A stretch of DNA of 64,000 nt, taken from positions 14,619,905-14,683,904 of the forward strand of contig OU744451.1 in NCBI GenBank assembly GCA_916610825.1, written 5' to 3'. Below are positions 1 to 13,700 of the stretch, one piece after another. The notes under the pieces are model-generated. The model was not told the origin of the DNA and ran no database searches. It was given only the letters and a program-made list of their open reading frames with translations. The position numbers were made by a program, and so were the translations under genes. The stretch's first letter is position 1, and every line of letters starts with the position of its first letter. The stretch is from Haliclystus octoradiatus (Eukaryota; Cnidaria; Staurozoa; Stauromedusae; Haliclystidae).

Positions 1-841
1 ATATAGTTAACTTGAAAGTAGTTTGAAGTCTAACAATTGCTTGTAGTCTGGAGATTTAATTATCATTATTTTGGATGAATCACCTTTCAAAGCTGGAAAG
101 ATATATTTACCATTTGCTATTCTCAAAACCTTGCAGTATAGGTCCATTTATTTGTATTCAGCTAATTGCTTGCTTGGACTTTACATAAACAGTGTTAAAC
201 TGTTCAATATAAACTCATGCTCTACGTGTTGCCTCCTGCTCTTTTGTATTACAGTAATTTGTTTGGGTGGGAAATAATCGGAAAAATCGATTAATCGATC
301 GATTGTTATGACTAATCGGCATCAAACATCTGTAAATTTCATTATCGTCTCACCCATAGTATAACAAAACAGAAACGTTTGTGTTTCTATGATGACCTAT
401 TAGATCTTGACAGATCCTGGGCTTGGGACTAGCTTCGGTGCAATAGTCTTCTATAATCATTGGCATGTGATTGATTGACTCTAAGTTTGGTAATAATTGA
501 TTGTAGATCATTTCCAGATCCGTAATATATCAATTGAAAAAGGTCACCTTTTGGGCAAAAGCTTTGACGACTATGCTGACTAGCTAGCGTTGCAGACCTA
601 TGCTTAATGTGCCGGGTTCATGGATCGGTGGGGGGCAGTCACATGCCTCATAGCCTACTTTAGGGGTGACTGAATTCCCCATCAATATGGCACACAAAAG
701 CCAAGCATTGATACGTATGACCAAAATCATAGAATTTACTTTTATTTTTATTTTTATAGAATTTAATTTAATTTACATCATTATCATAATCATTCATTCA
801 ATATAGAATAAATAAATATGTAATAGGATAAATGTGCATTC

Positions 842-912
842 CAGGTAGCTTATTGGTAGAGTGTCCACACTCTGTGCGGGAGGCTGGGGTCTGATTCCTC
901 ATTGGTGCACAC
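842..912 (+). repeat. tRNA-like sequence, probable SINE head
   Basis: An A-box-like stretch (TAGCTTATTGGTAGAG) is followed about 35 bases later by a B-box-like stretch (GGTCTGATTCC), the internal promoter layout of RNA polymerase III genes. The ends do not form a convincing seven-base acceptor stem, so this is better read as a tRNA-derived SINE head or decayed tRNA copy than as a working tRNA gene. Confidence 0.4.
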
Positions 913-1005
913 ATGTTTGTATTTGTCTGTAAATCAGTTCTTGTCCCCCAAATAAAAAAATACTTGTGCTTATGGTGTGGCTATCAGTTACATTATTAAG
1001 CATTT

Positions 1006-1115
1006 ATTGAATGAGGCTGCACGTAATATTGAGAATTGAGAAGCTGTAGGCTGAGGCAGATAACTTCGACCGAGGTCTGACTTATTCTCAATATTATGCA
1101 AAGCCGAATTCAATA
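1006..1115. repeat. Short fold-back (inverted repeat)
   Basis: Imperfect arms of about 30 bases (ATTGAATGAGGCTGCA... and its complement ending ...CGAATTCAAT) face each other across a loop of roughly 45 bases. It directly precedes a second, longer fold-back. It is probably a small MITE-like element; there is no coding potential. Confidence 0.5.
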
Positions 1116-1129
1116 ATTGTTTTATTATT

Positions 1130-1462
1130 ACAGTATTTCAAAATTTCTAGAGAAAATTGTAAGAAAACAAGCGTCGGAGAAAAATATTATCATTTACTTG
1201 CTGATTTATGATTCCAAATAATAGAACTTGAAAACTATGATAACATGTAGACTTTCATCAATAAAAAACAGTTCAAGATATAAAATCATGTTTCAAATAG
1301 TTGTACTATTAATTTAGCTTACTTACATTTTATCATTATATGTAGTTTCAAGTTCTATTATTGGGAATAATAAATTAGCAAGTTAATAAAGTCTCTTTTT
1401 CTGATAATATTTTCTCTGTCGCTTGTTTTCTTACGATTTGCTTTCGAATTTTGAAAAATGTT
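1130..1462. repeat. Fold-back element, about 330 bp
   Basis: The left arm (about 1130-1250) and right arm (about 1330-1462) are imperfect reverse complements. Both contain GTAAGAAAACAAGCG and AATAATAGAACTTGAAA in mirrored order. The structure resembles a non-autonomous fold-back DNA element. No reading frame is present. Confidence 0.55.
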
Positions 1463-1469
1463 CATTCAA

Positions 1470-4271
1470 AAATGTTGGTTGTTATGCTTACGTCAACTCA
1501 ACCACGATGTGCTTGGGTACTAGGGAATGAAATATTGATTTTCACTGGATCAAAAGAAAGATGTCAACAACATCAATATATTGAGGTGTGACGCGTTATA
1601 GCTCGAAATATTGTGTTTTCTTTCGATACTTAGAATTATCTCGGGACTTTTTGTTAAGATCATAATGGAGTTCGAAATCTCAAATAATAATAATAAATGT
1701 AATTACCTAAAATGTAATATTATTATTATACTATTATAAATATAGAATTTACTTTCTACGGAGCATTTGAGATTGTAGGCTTATACTGTATGTCACTATA
1801 GACTATCCACTTCTATTACATTCTATTACAAGGTGATTAACGTCTTCACGACTGCAATATTATGAAATCCAATGGGAAAATCCAAATGGAAAATTTATCT
1901 TTGTGGGACAACAGTTTATCTACAAACCTTGTCTCCATTATAAATCGTGGTGAGTTTGAATTTCCTTAATTGAATCCATGTATCAACAATAGCATATAAT
2001 TGCGATTCTGGTTCTGAACTTTGGCTAAAAATTAAAATTGAATAAATAACATTACAAATAAATATAAATATTGTTCAGTGTCTTTTTATTAAACAAAATA
2101 GAAAAAGATACTCAGTATAATGTACTCTGACACAAATAAACTCAGAGTGCTTAATGAGGCCGGCATGGACAAGGCTTAAAGAGCCACAAGCCAGTGATTT
2201 TGGCTGTTTAAGCGTTGCAGAGTGAAAGATAGCGACAAACAGTTGAGGCCCAAACAGTGGGGCAACCGGGGAAATGACCCATCAATAAATTCTTAAATTG
2301 CTTCTTTTCAAATTTTTTCTGGGGGAGAATGCCCCAGTACCCTTTAGAAAATTTGGGACCTCCTGCCCCATCAACTATTTATACCACGAGCTGCCACTGG
2401 CGGCAAAGAACTACAAGTAATAATTGATGAAAAATTTTCAGTATTATTCATTATACCATCATCAGTTCAAAAGAAATAATAATTAATTTACAAATTATTT
2501 ATAGGCTAAGGATATAAAAACTTAATATATTACAGTTTGACCGCAAATATCGAAGCCTTCTAGTCTGCTTCAAGCTGTGATCCCACATTCCATGTAAGGA
2601 GAACATAGCAGCACTTGGTGAATTGTTATAATACTGCTAGAAATTAAACAATGAAAAAGAAAGGAAACCTATTCAATTACAAATGTGCTATTATAAGTAG
2701 GCCTACTTTACAAAAAGAGTCGGGAACGGATAAAGTCACTCTGAGTGTTGAGAGTCGGTTTCCTTTCACGGATAATTAAAATTTCATGTACTAAACAATT
2801 GAATTTATTGCTGCATTTTATCACTACTGAAAATAAATGTTGTGATTCATTCATAGTTTTATTGTGGGAATGTAAAGTAAATGTCTTCCGATAGCCAAGC
2901 TCGATTCACTGTGTTCGGCAATGCGTCGGTGAAGGTGCCGGCATGTGAAACCGACATAACCGACCCTTTGAATCAAGATTGTTTTAATGTTATGAAGAAT
3001 CTCATTCCGTAAAATATGTTTTCTATAGGCTGTGGTATCCATATTCTCAGTCTCACCTGTTGTTTAATGTGTAGAAATATTTTAATATATTAAACTATTA
3101 TGCAAATTAGCTATTCATTATAGATACCATGTAAAATTATTAATCATTCTCTTTCTGACCTGCCTGAAGTTGAAATTAAGGTTATTTCGAAATATTGCAA
3201 ACCTATGTGTTATTTTTATGGGATAAATTAAAACCGTGACTAAATGATTACTAAACATCGACTAATGGTTAAATCAATCGACAATTTATTCTTGATTGGC
3301 GACAAATAATTCATTGACAGTGACAAAACAATAAACGACTAAACAATTTATTTCCGCAGACAATAAAAACTTCTACAGCAGACAATAAAAGTCGAAACTA
3401 TAAATTCAAAAAACCACTGCAAATTTCGTAGCAGCAAATTTATTTGACATTTGGAGAAGGGGCTACTTTCCAATTCAGACAAAAAAATAACAGTTGTAGT
3501 GTAGTAGACTTTTCATTTGTTGAACGTGATTTGACTCCAAAATTATCCATCACGAAAACGTAAGTATTAGAGATGACTACAATGTGAATTCAAATTTGTT
3601 GTAGTCATTGATCTGTTTTGTTTGTTTCAATCGTTTGGTTATTCAAAGCTTGAACTTTTAATTGCCTCGTTTTTTTTTATTAGGTTCTTCATTGCTAGTC
3701 TTAAGGCGGTCAAATTTAGAAATACAGAAGAAAACGTTGAAAGGCTGAACCTTTTGCTGAGCCCTATCTATATGGTAACTATGGTATCCAGTACTTACCT
3801 GCTAAATTCACTGATAGCATTGTCTGATAGTCTTAAAACAAAACTATGATCTCTATCACATGCTCTGATCTGAACAAAACTTCCAATCATTTCTTTTCTA
3901 CGCTGCAAAGATAATACAGTAATTTATAAAATTTTTGAGCAAAGCTTTCATTGAAACCCTAATATCGAAAAGTTGTCAATGAAATGCATCACAAACACTC
4001 TTCAAATTGTGATTCAAAATTAATTCAAGTGTCATGATTTGACTATGATGGATGGTAGCCCAGGTAAACAAGAAAAATTTACTTTGCATCATGGTTCGAC
4101 GATTCAAGCTATTCTTAAAATATTGAACAATACGGTGCTACTTTACAACCAATAAGTTTGAACGATACGTGCAATAATCTATGGCAATATTGAACGATAT
4201 GTGTGATCATACATGAAAAGGAAAGGATTTGTTGAAAACGTATACGGTAAGATATATCTATTTTATAAATC
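1470..4271. other. Intergenic stretch without recognised gene
   Basis: AT-rich DNA. I saw no open frame resembling a known protein. It contains one copy of a dispersed repeat (2534-2632, listed separately). The short frames here are not supported by any motif. Confidence 0.4.
2534..2632. repeat. Dispersed repeat, copy A
   Basis: About 98 bases, around 85 percent identical by eye to 57210-57305 inside a CHD intron. Both contain CAAATATCGAAGCC and GTCTGCTTCAAGCTGT. The family is unknown. Confidence 0.5.
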
Positions 4272-4434
4272 AAGTATTAAACACTTTCTTGTGCAGTAAG
4301 GGTTATATAAACACCTGAGTTGCTATGAAGGCTGAGGCACTCCAAAGTTGCAAGAAAATCACTCAACTTTTGATTTTCTTACACCTCTGTGTGTTTATAT
4401 AACCCACATTGCACAGAATTTGTTTAATATTTGT
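4272..4434. repeat. Fold-back element, about 160 bp
   Basis: Arms of about 40 bases (AAACACTTTCTTGTGCAGTA... with GGGTTATATAAACAC) are mirrored at the right end (GTGTTTATATAACCC... GCACAGAATTTG). It is non-coding and probably a MITE. Confidence 0.5.
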
Positions 4435-4865
4435 ATAATATTAAGAATCTTTTAGTCTATTCAAATGATAGGCCTACAGTACATCAAAATGCTTATTGAT
4501 AATCTGATAATTTGTTGAACTCCAAGCAAAATAATATCTATATTACATTAGCCTATACAATAAACGCATCATAATAAACAGAACATGACTTTCAAACAAA
4601 ATATTATACTGTGCCAGATTAAATAACGACATAAGTTAAGTTTGATAATGACTCTTTATTATAATAATGTAAGCTGTGCCTGCTGACATTACAGGGAGAG
4701 GTGCTAAGGGCTACTATGGCGGTTAATCAGAGCTCTTTGATACAACAGACAAGACCGCACATCAAGAGAGTAAGAGGCGAAAGATATGAAGCGGCAAAGG
4801 GGTCAAAAATGCATTGATGCGCCGTGTCATGGTTTGTCACGTATTGTTACTAACATCCGCTTATT

Positions 4866-4945
4866 CTTCACAGCAGCGCACTCTGTTCAAACGCTTGTTG
4901 TTGCTGTGCAATCCGTTCTGCTTGGCAATATATTATGTCACAACG
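4866..4945 (-). repeat. Isolated inverted unit of the 5.8-kb minisatellite
   Basis: The reverse complement reads TTGCCAAGCAGAACGGATTG and continues into AACAAGCGTTTGA. That is the same unit that is tandemly repeated at 5755-6105. A single unit in the opposite orientation about 900 bases away suggests the array grew from a dispersed element. Confidence 0.55.
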
Positions 4946-5049
4946 GTGTCAAGTTGAAGTGTCATTACAATTACAAGTTGTACGCTGTTGGCTATAAAGT
5001 CGAATTGTCGATTGCCCACGTATCAAACAACGTTCAACTTTTGCATCCG

Positions 5050-5495
5050 ACAATGTCGAACCAACAAAGTCGGATCGTTTGCTCGGGCCTTTGGAAGAAA
5101 AAAATTGAAAAGTGTTTAATGATTTGAGTTCCAAATTAAGAATGATCCCGAGATCTTTCATTTGAGATCATGTCAGCTAAAAAATAGACATTTCTTGGCA
5201 TTTGAAGGTTGCCAACAGACAATATACTGCATTTTTCAAAAGCAATCCTCAACTGCCATTTATCAGCCCATGATACAAAGGAGCCCGATGTTCTCATAAT
5301 TGATGCAGTATGCATAATGGGTGCATTATCGAGCTGTCTTTTCGACCATAATGAAATTTGCATCATCTGCAATCAATTTGACATCGCATATATTTTCTAG
5401 ACAACCAACGATGTCATTAATGTAAATAATAGATAATATTGGTCCAAAGACTGATCCTTGGGGAACAACACTTAGTAACTAGGGACAGTAGGCCT
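5050..5495 (-). mobile_element. Decayed LINE reverse transcriptase fragment (CR1/Jockey/L2-like)
   Basis: Read on the minus strand from about 5478, the translation shows VVPQGSVFGPILSIIYINDI followed by KLIADDANFIM, the conserved RT blocks PQGS and (F)ADD of CR1/L2/Jockey-type LINEs. Further on, WADKWQLRIAFEKC and DLGIILNLELK match the region that follows the catalytic box in the same families. At least two frame changes separate these pieces, and the 5' part and tail are missing. It is an old, dead fragment of roughly 450 bp. The clade assignment is by eye only. Confidence 0.65.
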
Positions 5496-5754
5496 ATCTA
5501 AAAGTTAGACTAGACATTTTAATCTAGTCTTTTAAATTAAACTCAATATGTTTAAAACAATGATATTTAGTGATATTCATGTCTTATTTCAAAATAAGAG
5601 ACCTATAACCTATTGAAGATGCAGAATTAAGTTTCTCGAAATACCTCCTGGGCTGTTGCTTAAATGTACTTGATATTTTCGATATACAGTGTAGTCTTTT
5701 TAATTAAACTTGAAAGACAAGAGAGATTAGGCCTACAATTTCGGGGGGGGGGGG

Positions 5755-6105
5755 GCTGGGGGATACGCGTTTGAGCAAAACACATGTTGTGACGTAATAC
5801 AAAACTGAGTAAAACAAACTTTGTGACGTAATAAAAATTTGCAGAGCAAAACAGATTGCCAGCAAGAACACACGTCTGTGCAGAACAGCCGCTATGACAT
5901 AATACATTGCCAAGCAGAACGGATTGCATGTAAAGAACACACGTCTTGTGCAGAACAAATGTCGTGACGTAATACATTGCCGAGCAGAATGGATTGGCAG
6001 CAAGTCGCAAGAACACGCTTCTGTGCAGAACAACTGTTGTGACGCAATATATTGCCGGGCAGAACGGATTGCCCAGCAAGAACAAGCGTTTGAGCAGAGT
6101 GTGTT
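5755..6105. repeat. Minisatellite, unit about 70-80 bp, about five units
   Basis: The unit is roughly GTGACGTAATACATTGCC, GAGCAGAACGGATTGC, CAGCAAGAACACGCGT, CTGTGCAGAACAACTGTT. Units drift, and the left-most two are shortened. The open frames on both strands here come from the repeat length and carry only shuffled versions of one peptide. Most units contain TGACGTAA or TGACGCAA, resembling CREB/ATF half sites; any function is unproven. Confidence 0.75.
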
Positions 6106-6109
6106 GCTG

Positions 6110-7895
6110 TGAAGAATGAGCCTACTTATAACCTTGAAAAATGGGGGTGTCAACTTATACACCAATACAGTATTGAACACAAAGATATAGGAATACAACA
6201 AACTTGGGTGAGAATGATTAGCTACATACCGATGTGTAACAGCGAACAGGACAACTTTCAATCCATTGATCAAGTGGAGCATTCCAAAAAGTGTCTTTGA
6301 CCCATACTATTTCATTAGTTGGCTTCCAATCATCTATGTTGGCCATGACAAGAACCAAGGATGAGAATAAGAAGATTCAGGTATTGTATTATAACATTGT
6401 GTAGTGACTGAGCATCTGTTGTTTAGCAATTAGCAGCAGCCATTAGGCATTAGGCTATTCATCTGACCCTTAAGTTTTTAATTTCTCTTTTGTCATTATC
6501 TTAAGACAGCTAGACATTCGTTCTGAAAATGATTAACATACAGAGTTCAGAGGTTTTTCGGCTCAGCTCAGCTGTGGTGCACTTTAATTATTGCTGCCAC
6601 TTTCCGTTCCAAAAATCAAGGCATTAAGATAAGTCCAATGAATGGCAAGAAGTATATCTCCCGTTTCTGCAACCTATTCAACAAATTTCATGTATCACAA
6701 ACACAATAATTAATTTATCTACTATGTAAAGAAAGTAATGTCATTACATTTAAATTTGTCGTTTTAATATGCTGCCGATGCTGCTCATTCGCCGTTGTAT
6801 GAGGTAAAAAATGATCCAGGGCTCACTGCTTTGACCCTAAGAGGCTATAACAATACAGGATCTTTGTTGGTTGGACAGCCCAGTTGACGGCAGAGTTTAG
6901 TGAATTGATCTTGATCTGGTTATTATAATCGTCATGGGTTGCTAAGAAATATATATGTAAATCGAAGATCTGCCTTATCAATCATTTGGTTTAAATTGAT
7001 TAGGATACTTGATTTTATACTCTCTCTATCTCGTAACGCTTGACAAACTGTGAAACACGCTGATTGAGCTCCATGTTTCAGAAATTAATATGGTTTGATT
7101 TGATAAGCAAAACAGAAATGGATCATCATTCTTCTCGTTTTTTACCATCCTTGACAACTTCAGCTGACTGCAGCTATCTGCAGGGTTGAACTTGGTAAGT
7201 AATTTAAGCCATTCAACACCCATTAATTAAATGAATGCTAGTTATCTAAGAAATAATTGTGACGTTGGAGACATATATGTCTGGGAAATACGAAGTTGAA
7301 TGAACTTACCTAACTTCGATGAGTGAGTAGTTTCGATGTAGGATTGTAGCTATAGAGACTAGTGAAATTAGACATCGTTTAGGCCTAAGCCATTCAACAG
7401 AAAGTGATTAAATTCTAGGAAGCTCTGTTCAAACCCCTGACGTTTTCTTTGAACGCCATTGTAGTTTATAATTGTATTTACAATTGCCATTATAATTGTA
7501 GCCTATAATTTATATTGGCCTAGGCCTACATATGTCAATATAGACCTGCTTCACTGATTGGTAAAATATAAAAATGTCAAATGATCGTGGATTGCTTGTG
7601 ACAAAATAACAATGGCTAGCCTACCCTTATTCGCCGGTCTGTAAAGCATGGCAGCTGCGCCCCCAAGATAAAAAATTTTCTCGTGATTGTCGCCCCTGAA
7701 GCTGCAGTTTCTATCGAAAAGTGGCAGTTAAAAATTATTTTTGTTGTCATTTTCTTTGCAATTTTTGCTGAAATGATGGATTTTGCCGCCCCCGCCCCTA
7801 ACTTATTTCGGCGCTGCCACTCCGAGATCTTGTCAATTGCCATTCTTTGCAGACTGGCTTATTCGTATGTTAGGTGTTGGGGTCTTGATACTTAG
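6110..7895. other. Intergenic stretch without recognised gene
   Basis: AT-rich sequence with several short frames, none resembling a known protein. No large repeat structure was seen apart from recurrent GTAGGCCTA-type motifs. Confidence 0.35.
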
Positions 7896-9014
7896 TATCC
7901 AGCCAGACTGCATTCTTTGTAAATGCGCGTGGAAGAAAAAATCAATCGTAAAAATTGTGCGGTTCTACGAAAAATGTCCACAAAAAAGTTGCGGATGGCC
8001 TTATACGATATATGACGCATTCCGCTTCTAATAACGTTTTTCAATAGTTTCATGTCTCAGTGTTTTATGTTTTATAGTTTCGTGTTCAATTTGGAATGGG
8101 AATTCTGTTATTCAATTTTAAAATCTAAGTAAACATAAACCAGATTTTGACAAATAATGTGGTAAACGTGCTGTAGAATTTGTGGCAGTTATGAATTGGA
8201 AATGATTGATTGATCAATAAAAGAGTAACATGATCTGAAGAATCAGACATATTTTGGCTTCTTTTGTTTATTCTTGTGTTGTATTTCAATAATTAAACCT
8301 TCGTTGTCTGATTTTAATGCAAACATGAAACCATACAGATTGTGACAAGCAATGTGCTGAATTTATATGATTGATGTTAGCTTACAAATATGAAATACAT
8401 GATATGACACGCAAGCGGAGTGAGTGAAAATTTTTCAAGAAATAAGCCATCACAACTATGGTTTCTACTACTTTCATTGTGTCTTATTTACAAACCTTGC
8501 AGCAATAAACTGTAATGTATTATTATCAGAATAGTATTCATTTAATAAACTGTTTCTTTGTCTCTTACTGATTGTTGAACACGAAACACGCAGTGCTCAT
8601 TCAAGCGTTTTCTCAAAATAAATGGTGTGAGATATTCAGTTAAGCGCCGCTACTTTCACATGTCAATGACTTTCAATTTCTATTTGTTGTTACCTTAGAA
8701 TTTGAGCGAGAGTTTGTTGACGCAGTTTCCCTTTTACGGTGTATTAAAGTTTACGCAAAAAAGTTCGATGTTATTTATTATTTATTTAAGTTGCAAAAAC
8801 CTGACATGAATTTTGCAATAAATTTGATTTGTTTACAAGTATTTCGCGGATGACTGTTTTTGAATGAAATGCGCGTTTTAGTTTTCTGAGTGTGAAATTA
8901 CTGCAAGTTTTAACGTCATTTTGACCCGTTTGCGCGGTCGCGGAAAAGTCCTCTCAAAATGCGCAAGGAAGATCTTCCCCGATTAATACAAAGAATGCAG
9001 ACTGGGTATCCAGA
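7896..9014. mobile_element. Candidate terminal-inverted-repeat element, about 1.1 kb
   Basis: CAGACTGCATTCTTTGTA near the left end is mirrored by TACAAAGAATGCAGACTGG near the right end, each beside a TATCCAG-type motif. No transposase frame is visible between them. This fits a non-autonomous DNA transposon, but the exact ends and target-site duplication are not clear. Confidence 0.4.
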
Positions 9015-10055
9015 TCTCACATATAATATGTATGTAAGTTTTAACACCTTGAGTGTCATTCGTCAACTGTCATTTAATATTATAACAACATATATCTCAA
9101 CTTGTGTATTGATTGAACTTATTACCCACTAATGTTCTATATCAGAACAAAACATAAGGTTGGCACAAATAACAAACATTTTGGCTCATGGTTACAAGTC
9201 TATCCTATGATGCTAGAAAAAATTAATTTTCACGGTTATGATAGCGTGACTGTGAATGCAACTCTGATATTTTGCTACAACTACGTTTTAACACACATTA
9301 TTTTTTAACAATTCAAATTTTTGCCAGTTTTGCCCTTAAAGACCATAAAATGACCAGCAGCCTTTGCATATTTTTGTCTTTGAAATCTGGACCCAGATTT
9401 CAATCACTCGTTTTCATGATACACGGCCCGCCTTTGTGTCTCCTTTGCACACACGCACGATTTTGCAAAACATTTCGTAAAACGAACATGGAAGCATTCT
9501 GCCAAGTTATTTATCAACGAGCTGGTTTGGAAAGTTACAAGAGCAATAGAGGTGGACGTCGTAAGGGCTTTCGACGCTTGAATAAATGTGTACCACGAAA
9601 ATCAATTCACTTGCTACTAGCGTCATACAAATTGAGGAAGGAAGACAGAGTTAAAAGCTGCAACTGAACTCGACTGATTCAAAATTTCATGTTGGTGTTT
9701 ACTTGATATAAGAATATTAGGGATTGAAAGAACGGGAAGAGATTTGTTAGCATTCAAAATCGAAATTTATCGCCAAAACAAAATGAAATTATAACACCAG
9801 GTGAATTCGATTTTTAATGCAGATAATTTGATCATTGACTCCAAATTATGTTTGTAAACACGTAGGCTTCGTCTAAAAATAGTTAGTCACATACCTATGT
9901 ATGTTTTATATTGCATTGTTTTTTCTTTAGTATATATGCACGTAAATTGTAAAATTTAGAATCATATGAATTTATTTAGTGTTGATTTGAAAGTACATTT
10001 TATCCAAGTTGTTTTGATTTGCGTCAAACTTCTCAGACATGATCAGACTGTGACT

Positions 10056-10195
10056 CCCATTCCGCTATTTATTTTTGAGCCGTAGACCTACACATTTGTT
10101 GGCTATCTATAGCCATAGACTTTGCGTCCCATTCTGCTATTTATTTTTGAGCCGTACACATTTGTTGGCTATCTATAGCCATAGACTTTGCGTTT
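10056..10195. repeat. Tandem duplication of a 72/68-bp unit
   Basis: Two nearly identical units contain GCTATTTATTTTTGAGCCGTA and GGCTATCTATAGCCATAGAC. The second unit lacks a few bases (ACCT) near its middle. This recent local duplication lies about 600 bp upstream of the SLC35C2 start codon. Confidence 0.8.
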
Positions 10196-10791
10196 CGACA
10201 AGAGAATTGAGATTTATCCAAAACTGAAATTGATAAACCAGACTATTTTCTCGAGCTTTCTGTCGTGTCTTTCCGTAGCAACAGCCACGAGGACAATCTT
10301 CTGACGTGTGCTGACGTCACTTTCCAGAGGATTAGCCTCGTTTCTTGTGATCAAGACAACAAAACAAAGCAAAGGCTGCTGGTCATTCGAAACTCTTTAA
10401 AAAGGTGGGGCATTTGCATATTTTGGAGCTTCATTACTGACTTACTGTAATACCTTCAAAATTGCGCAATTTCGCAATTTTTGTCGTCACGAAATTGCTC
10501 AAAATGTGTCTCAAAAATTTTTATCGAGGACTGTCACACACCCCTCCTCCTGGATTTACGGCGATGTTGTCATGCTCGGCCAATATTGCTACATTTATGT
10601 TCTACAAGCGATAAGTTGTTGCAGTGCCACCGTACTACCTGAGTAAACTAGGTCCAGTCCATTCTCTTTTGTTAAATAAGACTTACTAATCATATCTTTT
10701 ATCACGTTTCATTTTGTATCTTCTCTCTTAGTGCTGATCTGATGATCAATCACAGCACCAACACTACACAATAAAGATCAACTGCAGCTAG

Positions 10792-13700
10792 ATGAAGTCC
10801 ACCCAATTCCACTCTGTTATTCAAATTGTACACACAACAGTTCTTGTTGCATTGTTCTACTTCTTTTCAATTTCTCTTACATTTTATAACAAATGGCTTG
10901 TAAAGGTAATATTCCGCTCATTTATTGTTTTTCTTTGTCTAAGAAATGTTGTGAAGTACGGCCGATTACCAGCACTCTGTTTTGATTTAATTTGGCATTG
11001 CAGGAAAACTTGTTTGTTCAATATGAAATATGAATTAGACACGAAATAAAACACTGGTTGACGTATTCAACAATCTATTTTATCTAACCAAATACCATAA
11101 CAACGAAAGGTTTCTCTAAGAAATAATACAATTAATTAATTATAGAGAATACATACTAAATTACTAAAGGTAAATATACATAACAAATTAAATGAATAAT
11201 TACCTCTGTGTTGTAGTCCAGAGCTTAACTTCACTGCTACGATAATACTTTTACTAATAATCACTGTTAATTGCAACGTCAATCCTATCGCTAAGGATGT
11301 CTTCGCTAGTCTAATGATTAATCTAATGTTTACATAAAAAGGATATGGTTAATAGATCGGCTATAATAACGACGGAAATAAATATTTACATAAAACAATA
11401 AACAAAAGAATCCAAATCCGATATATTTGGTCGATATAGTAATTAAGAGCAGATTCAGTGTTTACATTTATGGTTAGCTGCAGCTTGTTTCAATATATAT
11501 ATTTTTGCACTGCTAAATGTCAATTAGGCACTTATATATTTATACCCTTCCATATTCATTTCTAACTGTAAGCTTCTTGTTTCTACATTGAGCATTTCAG
11601 AGCCTTTTAAAATGCTTTCTTGTGATGGATATATAGACAATGGGATGTTAGCAATGAATTTCCTGCGTTGCTGATGTCGATTTTGGCCCATGCTTAATAT
11701 AGTAGCAAATATCCAATAAATGTTAACTCTCAAATTTAAAAATCAATACGAAAACAAAAGAACAAATTAAGACAAGTAAATAAATATATTGAGTGTCATA
11801 AAATGATTTCAATGAAGTAACTAGAACGAAATTAAAACAGTTTAATAACTAACGGATCCAATTCCAGTGTTTCAAGGATGTTTCAATGTTACACCACAGC
11901 AGATATATATTTCATCTATTTTTTGTTTTGTTAAAGTTTGTCAATCTATGTTCATGAACACACAGCTCATGAACTAGTTCATTAACTTTTCATTAAAAGT
12001 TCAAGAACTGAACTGGGATTTTTGTTGACAGTTTGTGAGCCTTTTCCAAAGTTCATGGACTGGTTCATCAACTGTCTGTAAATAATTCATAACATTAAGC
12101 ATTCAATGAGAGTTCATGCTACTTTTATAATGCATTCGCCATGAAGAGTTAATAAATTTATTTTTTTGAAACATTTAATGAACTTCATGATTACTTCTGT
12201 ACTATCTGGATTCATGAAGTATTTTGTTTTTGAAGACTTCTGTGAACTATGTATCAAAACTGTTCATGAATATTAGCGGATGAATTTTGTGAATAGTTCA
12301 TGAAAACTTTCATAACTGTGCGTGCAATGAATTATTCATTTTGGAGTTAAACTCGTAAGATAGTTTACAAACTTCATAAATAGTTAAATACTGAGATGCA
12401 TGGTTTGTTATTGGGTCATCAAATTTATCAAATTCCCTTTAATGACATTTTTAGATTTTAACCAACACAGTGTAGCATTATCTATTCAAACCTAATTATC
12501 ATAAATACATGAGTGTTGACTTTTAGTAATCATTGGATACCCTCTTTGATCATCTACCTTTATGTCTTATGTTGTTGCTATGGATTATTTCAATTTTCAA
12601 TGCTATTCTTATAACACATTCACCCTCAAAAGTTAAAATGGTGTATTCATGTGGACTTCAAATAATGTACAATACATTCAGATGGAAAATTGAAAAATTT
12701 GCGTAACAGAATTAGGGAATGTAAGAGAAAATCAATTTCTGAGTTGTTTTTTAGCTTCTTGATCGGTAGCTATATTATATTTGCTATCAATACGTTCTAT
12801 TATATTAGTGTAGATGGTATGTTGCGCATAATTTATCTAAATCGTGCACTCTATTTAATCAATATTCCCCTAGAGTCCTAGCAGAAAAGGCTTCTATTCT
12901 ATCTTCTAAGAAAATATGCACATGTTATCGAGCTAGGAAGAGAATATTGTTGTGCTAACATTATTATTATCATTATTATGTAACATTATGCTAGGCTTTT
13001 TATTCCATTGAAATTTATCAGAACAGCCATATAACGGTTATAAAAACATAGACCAATCTGATCATGAAATATTCCACAATTTCTTTCAGCGTTTTCATTT
13101 CCCTTTGACGATGTCAGTTATGCATTATTCCTTCATCTTTCTGGTGGCAATGTTTTGGCGTAAAGTCTGGGAAGTTTATTACAAAGAGAAAAGGGTTGTG
13201 TTGCCATGGAAAGAGTATGCAAAACGAGTATTTGTCCCTGGTAAGTAGCCTATAAAAGTCATATATCCAATCAACACATAAATATGATCACTAATATGAT
13301 ATGATTATCTCCTGTGTATCAATCAATTGCACTGGAAAAGCAGACTTAAGAGCACTCTATTGAACTTTGTGAAAATTTTTGATGAATATGAATGACTTCT
13401 CTAAAACCATTTGTAACGTAACTCATTTGTTATTATCAATGACTGTTTTCGACTTGGTAGCCTATATTTAATCATGGACTCTCCTTCTGTTTTCAGCAAT
13501 TGCAAGTTCTTTGGATATCGGGCTTTCTAATTGGAGTTTTATGTTTATCACTGTATCATTGTGAGTAGATTTCTTACAAAGTTATTCAAATCTCCATCTA
13601 CTAAAAAGTAATGTATATTGTATCACTATTTTTGAAATATGCTTTTGGTTTTGTCTATCAACAGATACACTATGACGAAATCAACCTCAATTGTTTTTAT

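Noticed and set aside
4786-5127. 113-codon plus-strand frame
   Set aside because: It overlaps the inverted minisatellite unit and lies antisense to the LINE fragment.
5660-6282. Open frames of 141 and 192 codons on the minus strand
   Set aside because: They lie in a tandem minisatellite, are repetitive in all frames and show no domain.
9272-9667. 131-codon plus-strand frame with a basic C-terminal half
   Set aside because: No similarity I recognise, no splice or promoter support, and length possible by chance. Kept as an unlikely candidate only.
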